Shown here in pieces: positions 49,523-61,199 of a stretch of 64,000 bases of DNA (positions are counted from its first letter, which is position 1; each line of letters begins with the position of its first letter). The position numbers and the translations under genes are program-made. The stretch comes from Cladocopium goreaui. Lineage: Eukaryota; Sar; Dinophyceae; Suessiales; Symbiodiniaceae. The notes under the pieces were generated by a model, which saw only the letters and a program-made list of their open reading frames with translations, was not told where the DNA came from and searched no databases. The stretch is from NCBI GenBank assembly GCA_947184155.2, contig CAMXCT020000507.1:178740-242739 (forward strand), given 5' to 3'.

Positions 49523-49609
49523 CACCCATCATTTTCCTATGGTTTTTCTATGGTTTTCCCATCATTTTATGGGAACAGATACCATGTTTATTGATATAAA
49601 CCATCTAGA

Positions 49610-49755
49610 TCAGTCCTACGAGTCGACTCAAGTCTACATCCCCAGTCAGGGAGTCACTGCCGTCACGCGTCCCAGCCTTCAGCTCATGGTCCCTCTGTCC
49701 GATGCTGTACGCAACCTTGCTGAGCCTCAGCAAACATGGGATGAAACTCAAGTCG
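49610..49755 (-). CDS. Putative exon
   Basis: Minus frame SKVAYSIGQRDHELKAGTRD, then GSDSLTGDVDLSRLVGL. The complementary plus frame is also open. Confidence 0.35.
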
Positions 49756-49845
49756 GGGTTATAAAATTGTGTATGTATATATATATATATATATCATATA
49801 TACGTATATATATATATCATAATTAAATATATATATATATTTATT

Positions 49846-49891
49846 TATAAATGGGCCATTTTCCATAGCTATGTTGAATATCCAGAGGGTA
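49846..49891 (+). mobile_element. MITE family 1, right-half fragment
   Basis: GGGCCATTTTCCATAGCTAT, then ATCCAGAGGGTAA. Confidence 0.65.
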
Positions 49892-50029
49892 ATTTTTTAA
49901 AAAAAACGATGGGAAGTTGCGGTGCGTTCCCGGATCCCAAGGGCCGAAATCGCTCAAAAATTTGCCAATCCAATGGGAATTTGAATGTTCAGTTTTGACA
50001 TGGTTTTAACATGGTATTTTCATGTGTTT

Positions 50030-50147
50030 TACCCTCTGGTAATTTAACATAGCTATTGAATATGGCCATTTAAATTCATTTATAGTGAGTTGTCCCATTA
50101 AACATGGTGGATCTTTCCATAGTTTTTTGTATGTTTACCAGAGGGTA
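50030..50147 (+). mobile_element. MITE family 1, complete copy
   Basis: TACCCTCTGGTAATTTAACA to GTATGTTTACCAGAGGGTA. An eroded right end (TTAGCAAAGGGTAA) lies further on at 50431-50444. Confidence 0.9.
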
Positions 50148-50169
50148 ACCATGGCTTTTAACTCACTTG

Positions 50170-50272
50170 AACTGGGGGTTGATGTTTTCAACACGGAGCC
50201 CCTGCTGATCCCAGCGCCAAAACACTCATTCTGAAGAACTTTTGCCTGTCCATCCAGGCTCCTCTGGAAGTC
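50170..50272 (-). CDS. Putative exon
   Basis: After CCACGCAG then G: DFQRSLDGQAKVLQNECFGA, then GISRGSVLKTSTP. Likely continues the coiled-coil protein. Confidence 0.5.
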
Positions 50273-51070
50273 CTGCGTGGCACGTCATCTGGCGACACAC
50301 TGTCGATAACAAATACACTCCGGTACTCAAAGGTTGGAATGTTGAAATGGGAAAAATCCGGACTTTCTATGATCTTACTAGGATAAACCTCAATTTATAT
50401 AGTTCGGGGATTTTCCAGCCAGCCACGTTTGATTAGCAAAGGGTAATTTTCAATGATGTCCCTTTGAATGCAGTATCTAATCTAATCCGAACCCCTGGAT
50501 TCTTTAGAGGGATGCTTCCAAATAACCAAAACCATTTTTTTTAAAAAAAAACATGTTCACTGATCAAATCACATTCCCTAAATCTTGAATACACTACCCA
50601 AAGAGACTTGGGGCGCAGGGACATGGGGGCTGATATGATCGCGGGTTTGGATTCTCAATGCCATGAAGAATCAACACAACATAACACAACCAAAGATCAT
50701 CTTATTGGCTATAAATTATACCCCAGATCCAATTTTATACTTCCAATTTTTGCGCATTATGTTAAATCCCCACCAGGGTTGCTCCCCATACCCCAGATAC
50801 AAGTGGGAACTGGGCAGATACAATTAAAAAGGGAACAAATGATCCATGTTCCACCCAAAAGTGGCTACCATTCCCTATCATGGGTGGAGCACCCCATTGT
50901 CATGATATCCCCATTATGGTTCAAAGCCCGATTTCTCCAAGTTTTGCCAATTTTATACCCCCAATATATCATCAATATTACTGGTTCCCTTACCTTCCAC
51001 CATTGTTTGGTTTCCTGCTGGAACCAGCATTGCTGAACCAGCAGCATCTTAGACTCCCAATCATTTAGGA

Positions 51071-51177
51071 TTAACCTCTGGTAATTTAACAGAGCTATTG
51101 GAAATTGCCATTTATAGTTGATTTACCAATTAATAGCATGGTGATTTTCCATAGTTATGTTGGTTTACCAGAGGGTA
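51071..51177 (+). mobile_element. MITE family 1, complete copy
   Basis: TTAACCTCTGGTAATTTAAC to GTTGGTTTACCAGAGGGTA. Confidence 0.85.
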
Positions 51178-51311
51178 ACCATTGTCAACTGATCTGCTTT
51201 GTTCTTGCAACCTGAAAGGGTAGTTCATCATATCCCAGCCATGGTTTCCATCGTGGTTTCCCATGGTGGATGTCAGGGATTTGGTTAACGTAGTTTTTTG
51301 GACAAACATCT

Positions 51312-51421
51312 TACCCTCTGGTAAACATACAAAAAACTATGGAAAGATCCACCATGTTCAATGGGAAAACTCACTATTTCTATGGACATTTTCAATAGCT
51401 ATGTTAAATTACCAGAGGGTA
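51312..51421 (+). mobile_element. MITE family 1, complete copy
   Basis: TACCCTCTGGTAAACATACA to AAATTACCAGAGGGTA. ACATCT appears just outside both ends. Confidence 0.9.
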
Positions 51422-51499
51422 CCACATCTCAATGTTGGAGAATATTCCTTTTCGATATTCTAAATAGATATTCTGAATAGATATTGGAGAACATTCCAT

Positions 51500-51580
51500 A
51501 ATTAGATATTCCCATGGTTCCACCAGACACCCCATGGTTCCTCCATGGAGGCCACTTCCGAAAGACGGGTGCGCGCCTGG
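51500..51580 (-). CDS. Putative exon
   Basis: After CTGCCAG then G: ARTRLSEVASMEEPWGVWWN. Confidence 0.35.
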
Positions 51581-52211
51581 CAGGTCACGGTGAATCATAT
51601 ACCTTGACCTACCAAACCTGGAAAAAAGTAGGGTTTAATACTATATGTCCATTGTTTTTTTTGGGGCCTGGTTGCTTAAGGTATATATATATATATGAAT
51701 TGAAAGCTATACTTTAACAGTGGTGAATCAGTTATTATGTAGAGGTATTGAAAGTTATATACTAGTGGTGAATCAGTGAAAGTTACATATTGAAAATTAT
51801 ACTTTGATTTAATAGTGGTGAATCAGTTCTTAACAGTCCAGCGGTTATATATATATATATTCCAGTATATTTTATTTAATTAGACTATAACAGTCATATA
51901 GTGGTTTTTAACATGTTTAATACCAATCCAGTAGTATGAATCCAAAAAGTTTAAAATACAGGTAAATTGCACTTTGGAAATAGTGGCGAATCTAACCTTT
52001 TAATTGGTGTGAAAAAACATCTACATTGGACTATGTACAAAGTATGCATTTCAAACTCTTGAACAAATCTGACATGAATCAATATAAATCAATATGAATC
52101 ATAGAAAGGATAGAACAGATTATTCATGATTATTCATGATTATTCATGGTTCCCGTGGTTCCCATTTCATTCTATCTTAATGTTATAATCATGTTATTTC
52201 ATCTGGAAATG

Positions 52212-52305
52212 CAACCGGTCTGGTTTGGTTCCCATGATCTTGGCCTCTGCTCTCAAGGATTCATGCTGTCGGAGGGACGAGCGAGATTCTGCCAGGTAAG
52301 CCTCA
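52212..52305 (-). CDS. Putative coiled-coil exon
   Basis: Minus frame CEAYLAESRSSLRQHESLRA, then EAKIMGTK. Confidence 0.5.
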
Positions 52306-52399
52306 CAGGACATGGGGATGGTTCCTATCATCCTGTTTCCTATTGAAAGTTCATAGATTCATAACATGTCATAACCATGAACTGAGGTATCCCCCCTTT

Positions 52400-53060
52400 T
52401 CAGACCCAACCACAATATTGAGTTGGTGATATATATATATACACATCCCCATGAGTACGTATATCAAAGCCACTCTCTGGAGGAATCCATTGGTTTCCAG
52501 CATTGGATCTGCGATCAATTCCTTGTTGTTTCATCAAATTCTTCATTCAACATGTTTCCCAACAGAGTCATGGTTGATCTTCATTTTCCCATATATTCGT
52601 TCCCTATAAAAATGGTCAGAAGAAAGGTTTTTCCGGTGGCAAAACAACATAATAACATTCCAAATTGTCGCTGGTGAACTTATCCATGGGCTCTTTTCAA
52701 ATAGGCTACCTCCAATTCCAACGGATGGTCAATATCGTCATCAGTTTCAAAAAAATGGTCATGACTGGGTTAATGTCCCCTATTTTGGACAAATCCAAAT
52801 GTTAGATGTGAAGATCTACCCAACCCACCCATTGTGAGCCGTTGGGGATGTTTAGTGACCATGTGAGCAGTGTTCAAAATCCCTCTGCCTTTCGTTGGTA
52901 TACTTGTTGGTTAAGAACTTAAGAACGGGATTCCCTATTGGATTATATTGGATTATTATATATTATTATAATTCCCAATATATGAAGGGTAGTATAATAT
53001 AGTATAATCCCCAATAATATCTCTATATCTATCATCCAACCAGGCTTTTGAACACTGGAA
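52400..53060. other. No gene seen
   Basis: AT-rich, with a short (TA)n at 52430-52440. Confidence 0.4.
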
Positions 53061-53064
53061 AAAC

Positions 53065-53178
53065 ATGGAAAAACACCACATCCTGACGCCATCTGACACT
53101 GACTCCGTCGACTCTGTCCTCGTTCGTGACACTCGCGGCTTCAGCCTCGCTATCTCGTTCCTGCCTGTCATGTACGAC
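53065..53178 (-). CDS. Putative exon, frame uncertain
   Basis: After TACATGACAG then G, either QERDSEAEAASVTNEDRVDG or GRNEIARLKPRVSRTRTEST. Confidence 0.4.
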
Positions 53179-53633
53179 ATGGGACGATTTTGTTTCAAGC
53201 TTCGTGGGATATCATGGGAGATTTCACCAACAATAATCCCATAATGGGTGATAATGGATAATAATAGTGGGTGAGATAGTATTTTTTTGCATCCCATATA
53301 TATATATATCTATGGATATATAGTGGGTTGATAATTCTAATATGGATATATAGTGGGTTGATAATGGAAATAGAATATATCCATATTATATAGTCGGTTG
53401 TAGAATATGGATATATAGTGAGTTATTCAATGAGTATATACTATACAGGTGTAGAACCACCAATACAACAGGCATCCATCCCGTATTGGGAATGCTCAAA
53501 TTATCTGTATATGAGACTGAATGAAAATGCATTGATGACCATCCCCCAACACTGTCAAACACCCCAAGCTCAGGTGGCGGGTGTGAGTGACACATGCAAA
53601 AGAACAAATTGGAGTAACAATGAATTAATCATC

Positions 53634-53703
53634 TTGTAGATCCATGTTGGTCTTCCTCAATTTCTTCATGAAGGCAGCGTAGCTGTTGTACCATGGCACA
53701 TGT
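53634..53703 (-). CDS. Putative exon
   Basis: Minus frame VPWYNSYAAFMKKLRKTNMD, then LQ. Confidence 0.45.
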
Positions 53704-53928
53704 TCTGATTTAGCAGTAATCTGTAATCTGTTTTACCCCGGTATTTCCATGAAATATGTGAAAAGTTCGCAACATAGTGCAACCAGTTGAACCTACCTCA
53801 TTGGTCAAAACATTTATTAAAAAACGAAAAACCTATCAAGAATGGGTTGCGGGTTGGGCTGAAACCTGCTAATATTGTCCTTTAAACATCAACGACTACG
53901 AAATGGGAAGCTTCTCATGCCTTAGTAC

Positions 53929-53990
53929 CTGGCCTCCAGCCCCGGACGTGGTCATGAGCACTCAAGAGCTCCTCCGTCAGCAATGGGAAG
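53929..53990 (-). CDS. Putative exon
   Basis: Minus frame FPLLTEELLSAHDHVRGWRP, ending at a GTACTAAG donor. Confidence 0.45.
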
Positions 53991-54014
53991 GTATGTAAGT
54001 TGATAGTAAAGGTT

Positions 54015-54048
54015 GATAAGTGTGTGTGTGTATGTGTGTGTGTGTCTC
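54015..54048. repeat. (TG)n microsatellite
   Basis: TGTGTGTGTG with one TATG interruption. Confidence 0.95.
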
Positions 54049-54299
54049 TAACATATTTGGTTAGATAATATAACCGGTTTAATATGCGTTGTTTATTGAT
54101 CTACCATTTGGAATAAATTGATCACATCTTACAATATATATATATGGTCACCCCCCCCCTACGACCCCCCAATGTGTCATTTGTATTGTTATTTATAGCA
54201 TAAAATGCGTATTTTTAGTATTCCATTTTTGTCTTCTTCGTATATAGTCATAACAATACAATATTTTAAGGCACTTTGGGGAAGGCCCTATAGAAACAC

Positions 54300-54895
54300 A
54301 ATTGACCGCCGACCCAAAATCAAAAAAACATCGGGAAAACAAAAAAAAAAAATATTTTCCGACTCCTCTGGGGTCACTCCATGAAAAAAACAAAAAAACC
54401 TTGAGAAAACAAAAAAAAAAAACCAAAAAAACAATTTTCCGGACTCTTCTGGAGGTCACTCATGCAAAAACCAAAAAAACTTGAGAGAGAAAAAAAAAAA
54501 AACAATATTTCAGCGACTCATTCTGGGGCACTCCATAGAAAAAAAACCAAAAAACTGATGAGAAAACCCAAAAACAAACTAAAAAAACAAAAAAAAACAA
54601 TATTTCAGACTCTTCTGGGGTCACTCCATGAAAAAACCAAAAAAACCTTGAGAAAACAAAAAAAAACAAAAAAAACAAAAAAAACAATATTTAGAAACTA
54701 TCTCGAGGGCCCCCCCCCCAAAGAATCGCTAAATATTGTTTTTTTTTGTTTTTTTTGTTTTTTTGGTTTTCTCAAGGTTTTTTTGGTTTTTTCATGGAGT
54801 GACCCCAGAAGAGTCTGAAAATATTGTTTTTTTTGTTTTTTTTGGTTTTCTCAAGGTTTTTTTGGTTTTTTCATGGAGTGACCCCAGAAGATTAT
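54300..54895. repeat. Fold-back of A-rich and T-rich tandem units
   Basis: Left: units of GGGGTCACTCCATGAAAAAA with CCTTGAGAAAAC and A-runs. Right (from about 54730): their reverse complement (GGTTTTCTCAAGG, CATGGAGTGACCCC). The centre is near 54690-54725, with a C-run. The predicted hairpin arms exceed 90 bp. Confidence 0.9.
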
Positions 54896-55545
54896 AAGAA
54901 TATGAAAACTCATAATTTCTCCAATATTTCTTAAATGCAAACACTGTCTGTCACTCATGCATCTGCCAATCCGTAACTGAACTGTTTCAAATCCAAACTA
55001 CTGCCTTGACCTGTCTGTCATTCATGCATCTGTCCAGCTTCAACTCAGCCATTTCAATTCCAAACTGCTTCCTGGATCATCGCATTTGCTTCTTCGTTTT
55101 TTTTTAATTTTTTCATGGAGTGACCCCAGAAGATTATAAGAATATGAAAACTCATAATTTCTCCAATATTTCCTAAATGCAAACACTGTCTGTCACTCAT
55201 GCATCTGCCAATCCGTAACTGAACTGTTTCAAATCCAAACTACTGCCTTGACCTGTCTGTCATTCATGCATCTGTCCAGCTTCAACTCAGCCATTTCAAT
55301 TCCAAACTGCTTCCTGGATCATCGCATTTGCTTCTTCGTTTTTTTTTAAATTGTTTCATGGAGTGACCCCAGAAGATTATAAGAATATGAAAACTCATAA
55401 TTTCTCCAATATTTCTTAAATGCAAACACTGTCTGTCACTCATGCATCTGCCAATCCGTAACTGAACTGTTTCAAATCCAAACTACTGCCTTGACCTGTC
55501 TGTCATTCATGCATCTGTCCAGCTTCAACTCAGCCATTCACGGAG
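54862..55545. repeat. 242-bp tandem satellite, three copies
   Basis: GACCCCAGAAGATTATAAGA at 54880, 55122 and 55365; each copy carries two CATGCATCTG motifs. It begins with the same CATGGAGTGACCCCAGAAG sequence as the fold-back. Confidence 0.95.
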
Positions 55546-55630
55546 GTGGTGCCATAGATTATGGCAGTTTTGGGTGTAAGAGTGGCTCCAGGACTCCTCC
55601 ACCATCCGATCGCACCAATCGTCTGATTGG
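55530..55630 (-). CDS. Putative exon
   Basis: Minus frame DDWCDRMVEESWSHSYTQNC, then HNLWHHLREWLS, abutting the last satellite copy. Confidence 0.35.
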
Positions 55631-55904
55631 AGGATAGAAATTCCCGTAAACAAATGCAATGTAAAATATACTAGTCTTTCAAAATTTAAAAAAAATGTTA
55701 GTAGGAAAGTCTCAAGCGCAAACATTTTCCTATTAGCGATTGGTGCGTAGAGGCAGTTTTCACAGCAGCATAAGACCTCAGCTTAGCAAAAGTGATGCTG
55801 CTGCGGCAGGGTCGACTCGTTGGTGACTTCAACGTGGTTCTGTGCAGACACAAGTCAAGCATAGTGAAGCAGATGGCGGGTTGAGGGGGGTCGTTGGGGG
55901 GGGG

Positions 55905-56025
55905 CTGAGCATATATATATAAATATATGTATAATGTGTATATATATATATGATTTATATATGTATAATGTATATATGTAAATATATATGTAATATGTAT
56001 ATGTAATATGTATGTAAATCATATT
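55905..56025. repeat. (TA)n / TATGTATAATG microsatellite
   Basis: Imperfect TATATATGTATAATG units. Confidence 0.9.
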
Positions 56026-56109
56026 TACGATACATGATTAAGTGGTTGTGTCGCTGTTTTTTATTATCACCATGGGGTATGTTGTTCGGTGGCCAGCCCT
56101 TTTTACCCA

Positions 56110-56250
56110 TCGCGGGGTGTCCTCACGAAGGGCAGCTAACTGGAGCTTCGAGTAGTTCATTTCCTCATGCTGAGATTTGGTCGCCTCTTTCATTTCAGCC
56201 TCCAAGGCATCAGCGTCCTTGCGGCAGTTGAAGGATGGATGTACCAACAA
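56110..56250 (-). CDS. Coiled-coil exon
   Basis: Minus frame CRKDADALEAEMKEATKSQH, then EEMNYSKLQLAALREDTPR. Clear helix-forming heptads. Follows 56553-56459 in the same gene. Confidence 0.6.
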
Positions 56251-56352
56251 AAAGGCCATGTTGATAGGAAAAGTATGGGGAAATCCGGGAAAAGTATGGG
56301 AAAATGATGATCAACCATCCATTATCATCCATTTTTGTCGGGTTATCCCATA

Positions 56353-56456
56353 ACCCATAGGATCCATGGTGCTGGTATATATGCTAACATAAAGGGGGTA
56401 TATTGATGGGATCCATGTTACCATATATAGCAGCATCATGGATCCGTCATGGGTAA
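56353..56456. mobile_element. Palindromic element family 2, copy abutting an exon
   Basis: ACCCATAGGATCCATGGTGC to CATGGATCCGTCATGGGTAA. The minus exon at 56553-56459 ends three bases from it. Confidence 0.85.
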
Positions 56457-56458
56457 AC

Positions 56459-56553
56459 CTGCAGATCATCCAAAGGCCAGTCCCGGAGCAAGCGAACAGA
56501 GGCTGTCTCACTTTGAAGAAACTCTTCCTGGAGCAGAGCGCTTGCGTTGCGCC
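56459..56553 (-). CDS. Exon with clear splice sites
   Basis: After CGCCTTCAG then G: RNASALLQEEFLQSETASVR, then LLRDWPLDDLQ, ending at CTGCAG before GTTTACC. Element family 2 begins three bases into the intron. Confidence 0.6.
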
Positions 56554-56741
56554 CTGAAGGCGAACACAGAAAGTGTCCCGAAATTGACACTTCCACATTC
56601 ATTGGACTGGTTGAATAGGGAAAATGTACAGGAACCTTCCATATTTCATGGGAAAAACCATGGTTTGCTGATGTTTCCTGTAGATTTTCCCTTGAACCAA
56701 GTCATTGACAAATCAGAATCAAAAACACACTGGAGAAGCAC

Positions 56742-56785
56742 CTGTAAAGCTCGTCTTTCTTCATCCTCTGCTGCCAAAAGCCTCC
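56742..56785 (-). CDS. Putative small exon
   Basis: After CATATTCAG then G: RLLAAEDEERRALQ, ending at a GTGCTT donor. Same coiled-coil gene. Confidence 0.5.
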
Positions 56786-56893
56786 CTGAATATGAAGGCC
56801 ATGGAGAACTGTTTCTCACACAATACGCCTTGCATCGCCTTGCAGTATCAATAGTATTATATTTATATCATTTTATATCGTATTATATCAATT

Positions 56894-56960
56894 ACCCTCC
56901 AGCAATATAACATGGCAATGGAAAATCCCCATATTTATCCACATTTTACAAGCCATTTTA
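56894..56960 (+). mobile_element. MITE family 1, left-half fragment
   Basis: TACCCTCCAGCAATATAACA followed by ATGGAAAATCCCC. Confidence 0.6.
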
Positions 56961-57079
56961 TGTCATTTTCACAGATATCAACCTCCACTTAGTTCGGAGC
57001 TTTCCCAGCCACGGCCACGATGACACAGGAGGGGATATCAACTTGCTTGCTATGAATTCAACATGTTTCATGTTTATCA

Positions 57080-57190
57080 AATTTGACCTCGAAATCAGCA
57101 GAGTTTCCAGGATTTTGTCGTTGGGACTCGCACGAATCATCTCTTCTTGATGTTTCTCCTGCAGTCTGCGCAGTAGTTTGGTGGTCATGA
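57080..57190 (-). CDS. Coiled-coil exon
   Basis: Minus frame KLLRRLQEKHQEEMIRASPN, then DKILETLLISRSNLIN. Same gene region as the following coiled-coil exons. Confidence 0.5.
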
Positions 57191-57559
57191 AAATGGCCTG
57201 GCACCTGGATCATCTTCACACCTCCCAAACCATGAAATACCATAAAACAAGCAATAAAATAGGTCACTAGTGGGATAGCAGGAAGGGATCATGTCTAAAC
57301 CTTGGGAAACCTTGCGGCTTAAACCCCAAGACTTCAAGCCACCAATCAAACACACCCACTGCTGAAACGTACATTGGGAGAGGGCGTAATTACAAACGGT
57401 CAAAAAAAACAGAAGAAAGAAAGACAGGAGGACATCGTCTTAAGGGTGGTTTTAGGATGTCCCCTGATGTCCCAAGTTGCCTTATACGGCACCATTCAAC
57501 GGCAAAAAGATTGCACCAAGCATCACCAAGGGATGTTTCTATGGTCATGGAGTGTCACC

Positions 57560-57640
57560 ACTGGGCTACAGAGCTGCGATTTTGACACCGCACTTGGCGC
57601 GGTGGTCGAAATTTCGGGTGGTGAAACGCGGAAATGGAAA
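57560..57640 (-). CDS. Putative exon
   Basis: Minus frame VSPPEISTTAPSAVSKSQLC, then SPVVT. Confidence 0.35.
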
Positions 57641-58019
57641 CAAAATTGATCCGCTTCTCCCATAAGAGGGACCTGGTTGCAAAAATATTGAGCCTCATAT
57701 CGTTTGGTCTGAAAAATTCAAAAGGGAAACTCCCAAATCATCAAGCATCAACTGGTTGATCATGAAAAATTGCAAAAATACTCATGAATTTTAAAGTTGT
57801 ATGTGGCAATTTATGGCATCAAAGTGATAATTTCTGTACAAGGTACCTCAACTTTGGGGAGTTGATTACATCAGAACGACGCTTCCAGCGTGTCCGAGGA
57901 AAATTGCCAATAGCAAATCCTGAGAGGTTCTCATATGAGCAGCACAGTGGAGATAACATGATACAACATCTGGGTTTCAGTGTTTTACCATAGTTTTACC
58001 ACGTGTTCCTTCATTCTCA

Positions 58020-58180
58020 ATTCTATTTATCTGTTCTTCAAGTCTTGGTCCAGCAGCTGAGATTGCGACAGCGGCCGTCCGTCTGGCCGAACTGGTTTTG
58101 GTTCTGGGCGTCGAAGTGGTGGTGGTAGACTCGGCAAGCACGAAACTGGCGGGCGGAATACTCTGGTGCTGTGGATCCGA
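58020..58180 (-). CDS. Ser/Thr-rich exon
   Basis: Minus frame PPASFVLAESTTTTSTPRTK, then TSSARRTAAVAISAAGPRLE and EQINRIENE. Confidence 0.55.
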
Positions 58181-58395
58181 GCACGATATCCTGGGGTAAA
58201 ATCTGGACCAGTTTGGTATGGATCGGGGGGAAAGGGATGTAGGGATGTGAGCCCAGGTGTCTGACCCGTACGCCTGATATTTGATGTTCATCTATTTTCT
58301 ACCTGCCTATAGGGCCTTTAATAGATGTAACTTCAAAATTGAAAGGACTCAAAGAGCGATAAAGACCGACGAACATTTCCGAACTCTGCTTACAC

Positions 58396-58545
58396 CTGAA
58401 TAAACCGTGGGCCGGATGGCCATGGCCACCAAGACACGAGGAAGCTGGTAGTTTGAGTCCAGTATGACGACCACGTCGTTGTGACGCTGCTGCTCCTGCC
58501 GGTGGATTGAAATTTTCAACACCAACGGAAGTGTCATTCCATCAT
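58396..58545 (-). CDS. Exon with GTGTAAG donor
   Basis: Minus frame MTLPLVLKISIHRQEQQRHN, then DVVVILDSNYQLPRVLVAMA and IRPTVYS. High GC at third positions. Confidence 0.55.
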
Positions 58546-58591
58546 ATCCCAACATATCCCATCATATCCCATCATATCCCATGATCTCACC

Positions 58592-58695
58592 TTGTAGAGC
58601 TTGAAGTGCTACTGGATGATGTCAAAGTTGTTGACGTTTTGGTTTCAGTGGTACTGTTTGACGTTGAACTTGTGGATGAGGTGGTGTAGGTCCTT
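58592..58695 (-). CDS. Ser/Thr-rich exon with GTGAGATC donor
   Basis: Minus frame YTTSSTSSTSNSTTETKTST, then TLTSSSSTSSSTR. Mucin-like; the theme matches 58180-58020, suggesting one secreted or linker-rich protein. Confidence 0.5.
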
Positions 58696-59046
58696 GGTTT
58701 TCGAGATCATCCCAAACTTTAATGGGTTTGAGGGAAGATCTAGGGGAAACCATGGATTCAAAGCCCAAATTCTCGGAGTTTCCTGTAGATTTTCCCGGAA
58801 ACCGATTTGGGGAAAACAAGGTGGAGTCGGTTTACATCCTTTTAGTTCGATGAGTGTACCATATTTTACCATCAAGAGTTGGAATGTTCCATTGCCATCT
58901 TTACCATCCAGGATGAACTATAGTTTTTCAAGCACCACTAGCAGAAAGCACTGAGCAACAGACTGGGTGAGGCTTGTTGTGGTTGTAGAGGAGATATAGA
59001 AGTCCACGAGACTAACATTGACCTTTTCAGCCATGGCTTTGTGTCA

Positions 59047-59113
59047 AGTCGTCAAGTCACCCAAATTCTGCCGAAACTGACGTCTCTGAGGCCCCAACTC
59101 CTCCCAACAAGCG
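59047..59113 (-). CDS. Putative exon
   Basis: After TTTTCCAG then G: GNWRLLGGVGASETSVSAEF, ending at a GTGACT donor. Confidence 0.4.
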
Positions 59114-59406
59114 CCAATTCCCCTGGAAAACAGATCACTCAAAACATCTCAAAACCAATAAAAAAATGGAATCATTGCGCCTCGTGCCTAGACCCTGAAT
59201 TTGCCCATCTTTGTGGGTCAGGTGGGTCAGTGTCATGCCAAGTGTTCCCAGGTAGCTGAGACCCAGTTCCAGCCTTGTATGGGGCGATCTGAATGGCCGT
59301 AGCACCTCAATCCATGGACTCTTTCTTGGCTTCACTGAAGTCAACTGAAATCTTGAGATGTTGATATTAAAACTCCACACTTGGCCTCTTGCAATCAACA
59401 GCAACT

Positions 59407-59518
59407 TACCATCTGGAAGTCAAACATGGCAATTGAACATGCTGTATACATGGAGGTTTTGATGGGAACATCGAAGTAAATGGCTGATTTTCCATGGCAA
59501 TGATGACACCGGAGGGTA
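59407..59518 (+). mobile_element. MITE family 1, diverged copy
   Basis: TACCATCTGGAAGTCAAACA to GATGACACCGGAGGGTA; the GT of the left end has become GA. Confidence 0.7.
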
Positions 59519-59655
59519 CATCACATCACATGATCATCATCCGCATTGTATCCCTATCATATATAAATAGATCCCCATGAAATCCCACATTAGATCAGCA
59601 TGAAATCCCCATTGGATCCCCCATAAAAACTCATAAAAACCAACCTGACTCGCAC

Positions 59656-59745
59656 CTGCAGGCACTGGGACACCCTCCAAGCCGAAACCTTGGATGATCG
59701 GCGACCGTGGCCGCTGGGACCACGGCCATGATGACCGGAGAGGAA
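59656..59745 (-). CDS. Putative exon
   Basis: Minus frame SENSSPVIMAVVPAATVADH, then PRFRLGGCPSACR, ending before GTGCGAG. Other frames are open. Confidence 0.45.
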
Positions 59746-59799
59746 TTCTCTGATCCAAACTTTTGACCGGTTCGGATACCAGGTCGGATACCAAAGGTC

Positions 59800-60490
59800 T
59801 CTTTTTTTAGATGGATGAAATTGGGGTGTCAATTTATGTGGAACATGTGGAACCTCCTATAATGTCAACCCTGGATGAGACTAAACCATGGTTTATGAAT
59901 TAGGGGTGTACTCCTCCAATAGTCATAATCCAATACTTAAATGGTACCCCCCCAATTCACCAGCCATTTTGGGATGCTACATGATGGTGGCCTATGGCAT
60001 CCCCGGTGGCTGCAGCTATGCCAGCTATGCCGCTGTATCGCTCAGGATCACAGCAAATGGCCGGAGGATAGTCACGCTTGCCCACCTGCGAGGCCGAGCA
60101 CATCAACAGCGTCTAACAGACACAATTTATCGATTTTTATGCAGTCCCCTGATCTGACCCCATATGATCCCATTAGATTTATCCAGAATCAACCAAATTA
60201 ATATTCCCAAATGATTCTCCCAGAGAAATCCGATTAAATCTCAATTCTTGCTGGTTCAATCACCCTTTATTCTTGTTGTTTCAATCACAATAAAATCTCC
60301 CAGAGAAATCCAATTATACAATAGTCCCATGATGTCTCCTATGTGCCCCACACTCCAACCGTATAATCCCCGCACCTTCCAAATAGTTGGTTAAAACACC
60401 ATTCTTGTTGGCTCAATCGCCGTAAAATCACCATGCAACCCATCGAAAGTCCCCATAAATGTCATAAATTGGGGGAAAAGTCGACATGCC
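59800..60490. other. No confident gene
   Basis: 60000-60120 is open on both strands (minus GKRDYPPAICCDPERYSGIA). Confidence 0.3.
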
Positions 60491-60499
60491 TATCATGAT

Positions 60500-60696
60500 A
60501 CTATCATAGCTAATTTCAAATTGCTCAATTCTTTTTGATGCTTCAAATAGCAATCTTTTTGCTGCTTATAAAACCCTTGCAGCATCCGCACCTTCCCAAT
60601 CTCAGCTAGGTCCGCACCGCAATCGTCGATGAAACTTAGGCGATAGCCCCACAAGACGCTTTCGTCAACGAAGCCATCTGCAGCGGTAGGCAGCAT
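60500..60696 (-). CDS. Exon, possibly starting with Met
   Basis: Minus frame MLPTAADGFVDESVLWGYRL, then DDCGADLAEIGKVRMLQGFY and KQQKDCYLKHQKELSNLK. Among the most coding-like stretches at this end of the window; family not recognised. Confidence 0.6.
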
Positions 60697-61089
60697 CGCG
60701 CCGGGTCCAAAAATAGGGAAAGACTGGTTTGAATTGAAGAATTCATAGGAAATGAGTCCAAAATTGCTGGATTGAATTATTGAATTGAAAAACCTATAGG
60801 ATTCCTATTAGGATCATATAGGAATCTTCTGAATTTACTGCAAAATGTTGCTGTTTGGAAGGGAAAGGTGCCAAGAACTTGCCTTTTCGACCGAGAATTG
60901 CTATGGGATCCTGACTCTGGTAGCCCATTGGACCCAGACTACCCATAAATCACCCATGACTGGGAATGGTAAGTTTATACCACCGATATATTTACGGTGA
61001 TTTTCCTGGGATTTCCTGGGGGATGATGCAAATTATGGCATTGGGAATTACCCACCGATAGCCCCTTCCGATGACCGGCGCTTATTGGG

Positions 61090-61195
61090 TGCCTTTTTGG
61101 TTGGGACCAAAGAAGATCCGGCCCGTCACGAAGCCGTACCGCGGATCCGAATCGGTGAAGCCCTGTGCAGTGCAAACCTGGGGTCAAACAACGCG
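61090..61195 (-). CDS. Putative exon, strand uncertain
   Basis: Minus TGLHRFGSAVRLRDGPDLLW; plus GAFLVGTKEDPARHEAVPRI is similarly plausible. Confidence 0.3.
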
Positions 61196-61199
61196 CGCT

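Noticed and set aside
54462..54818. Lys-rich 118-codon plus frame
   Set aside because: Produced by A-runs of the fold-back repeat.
59960..59982. AGCCATTTTGG, resembling part of the dinoflagellate spliced leader
   Set aside because: Only 11 bases match; no donor GT or leader context follows, so a chance match is likely.
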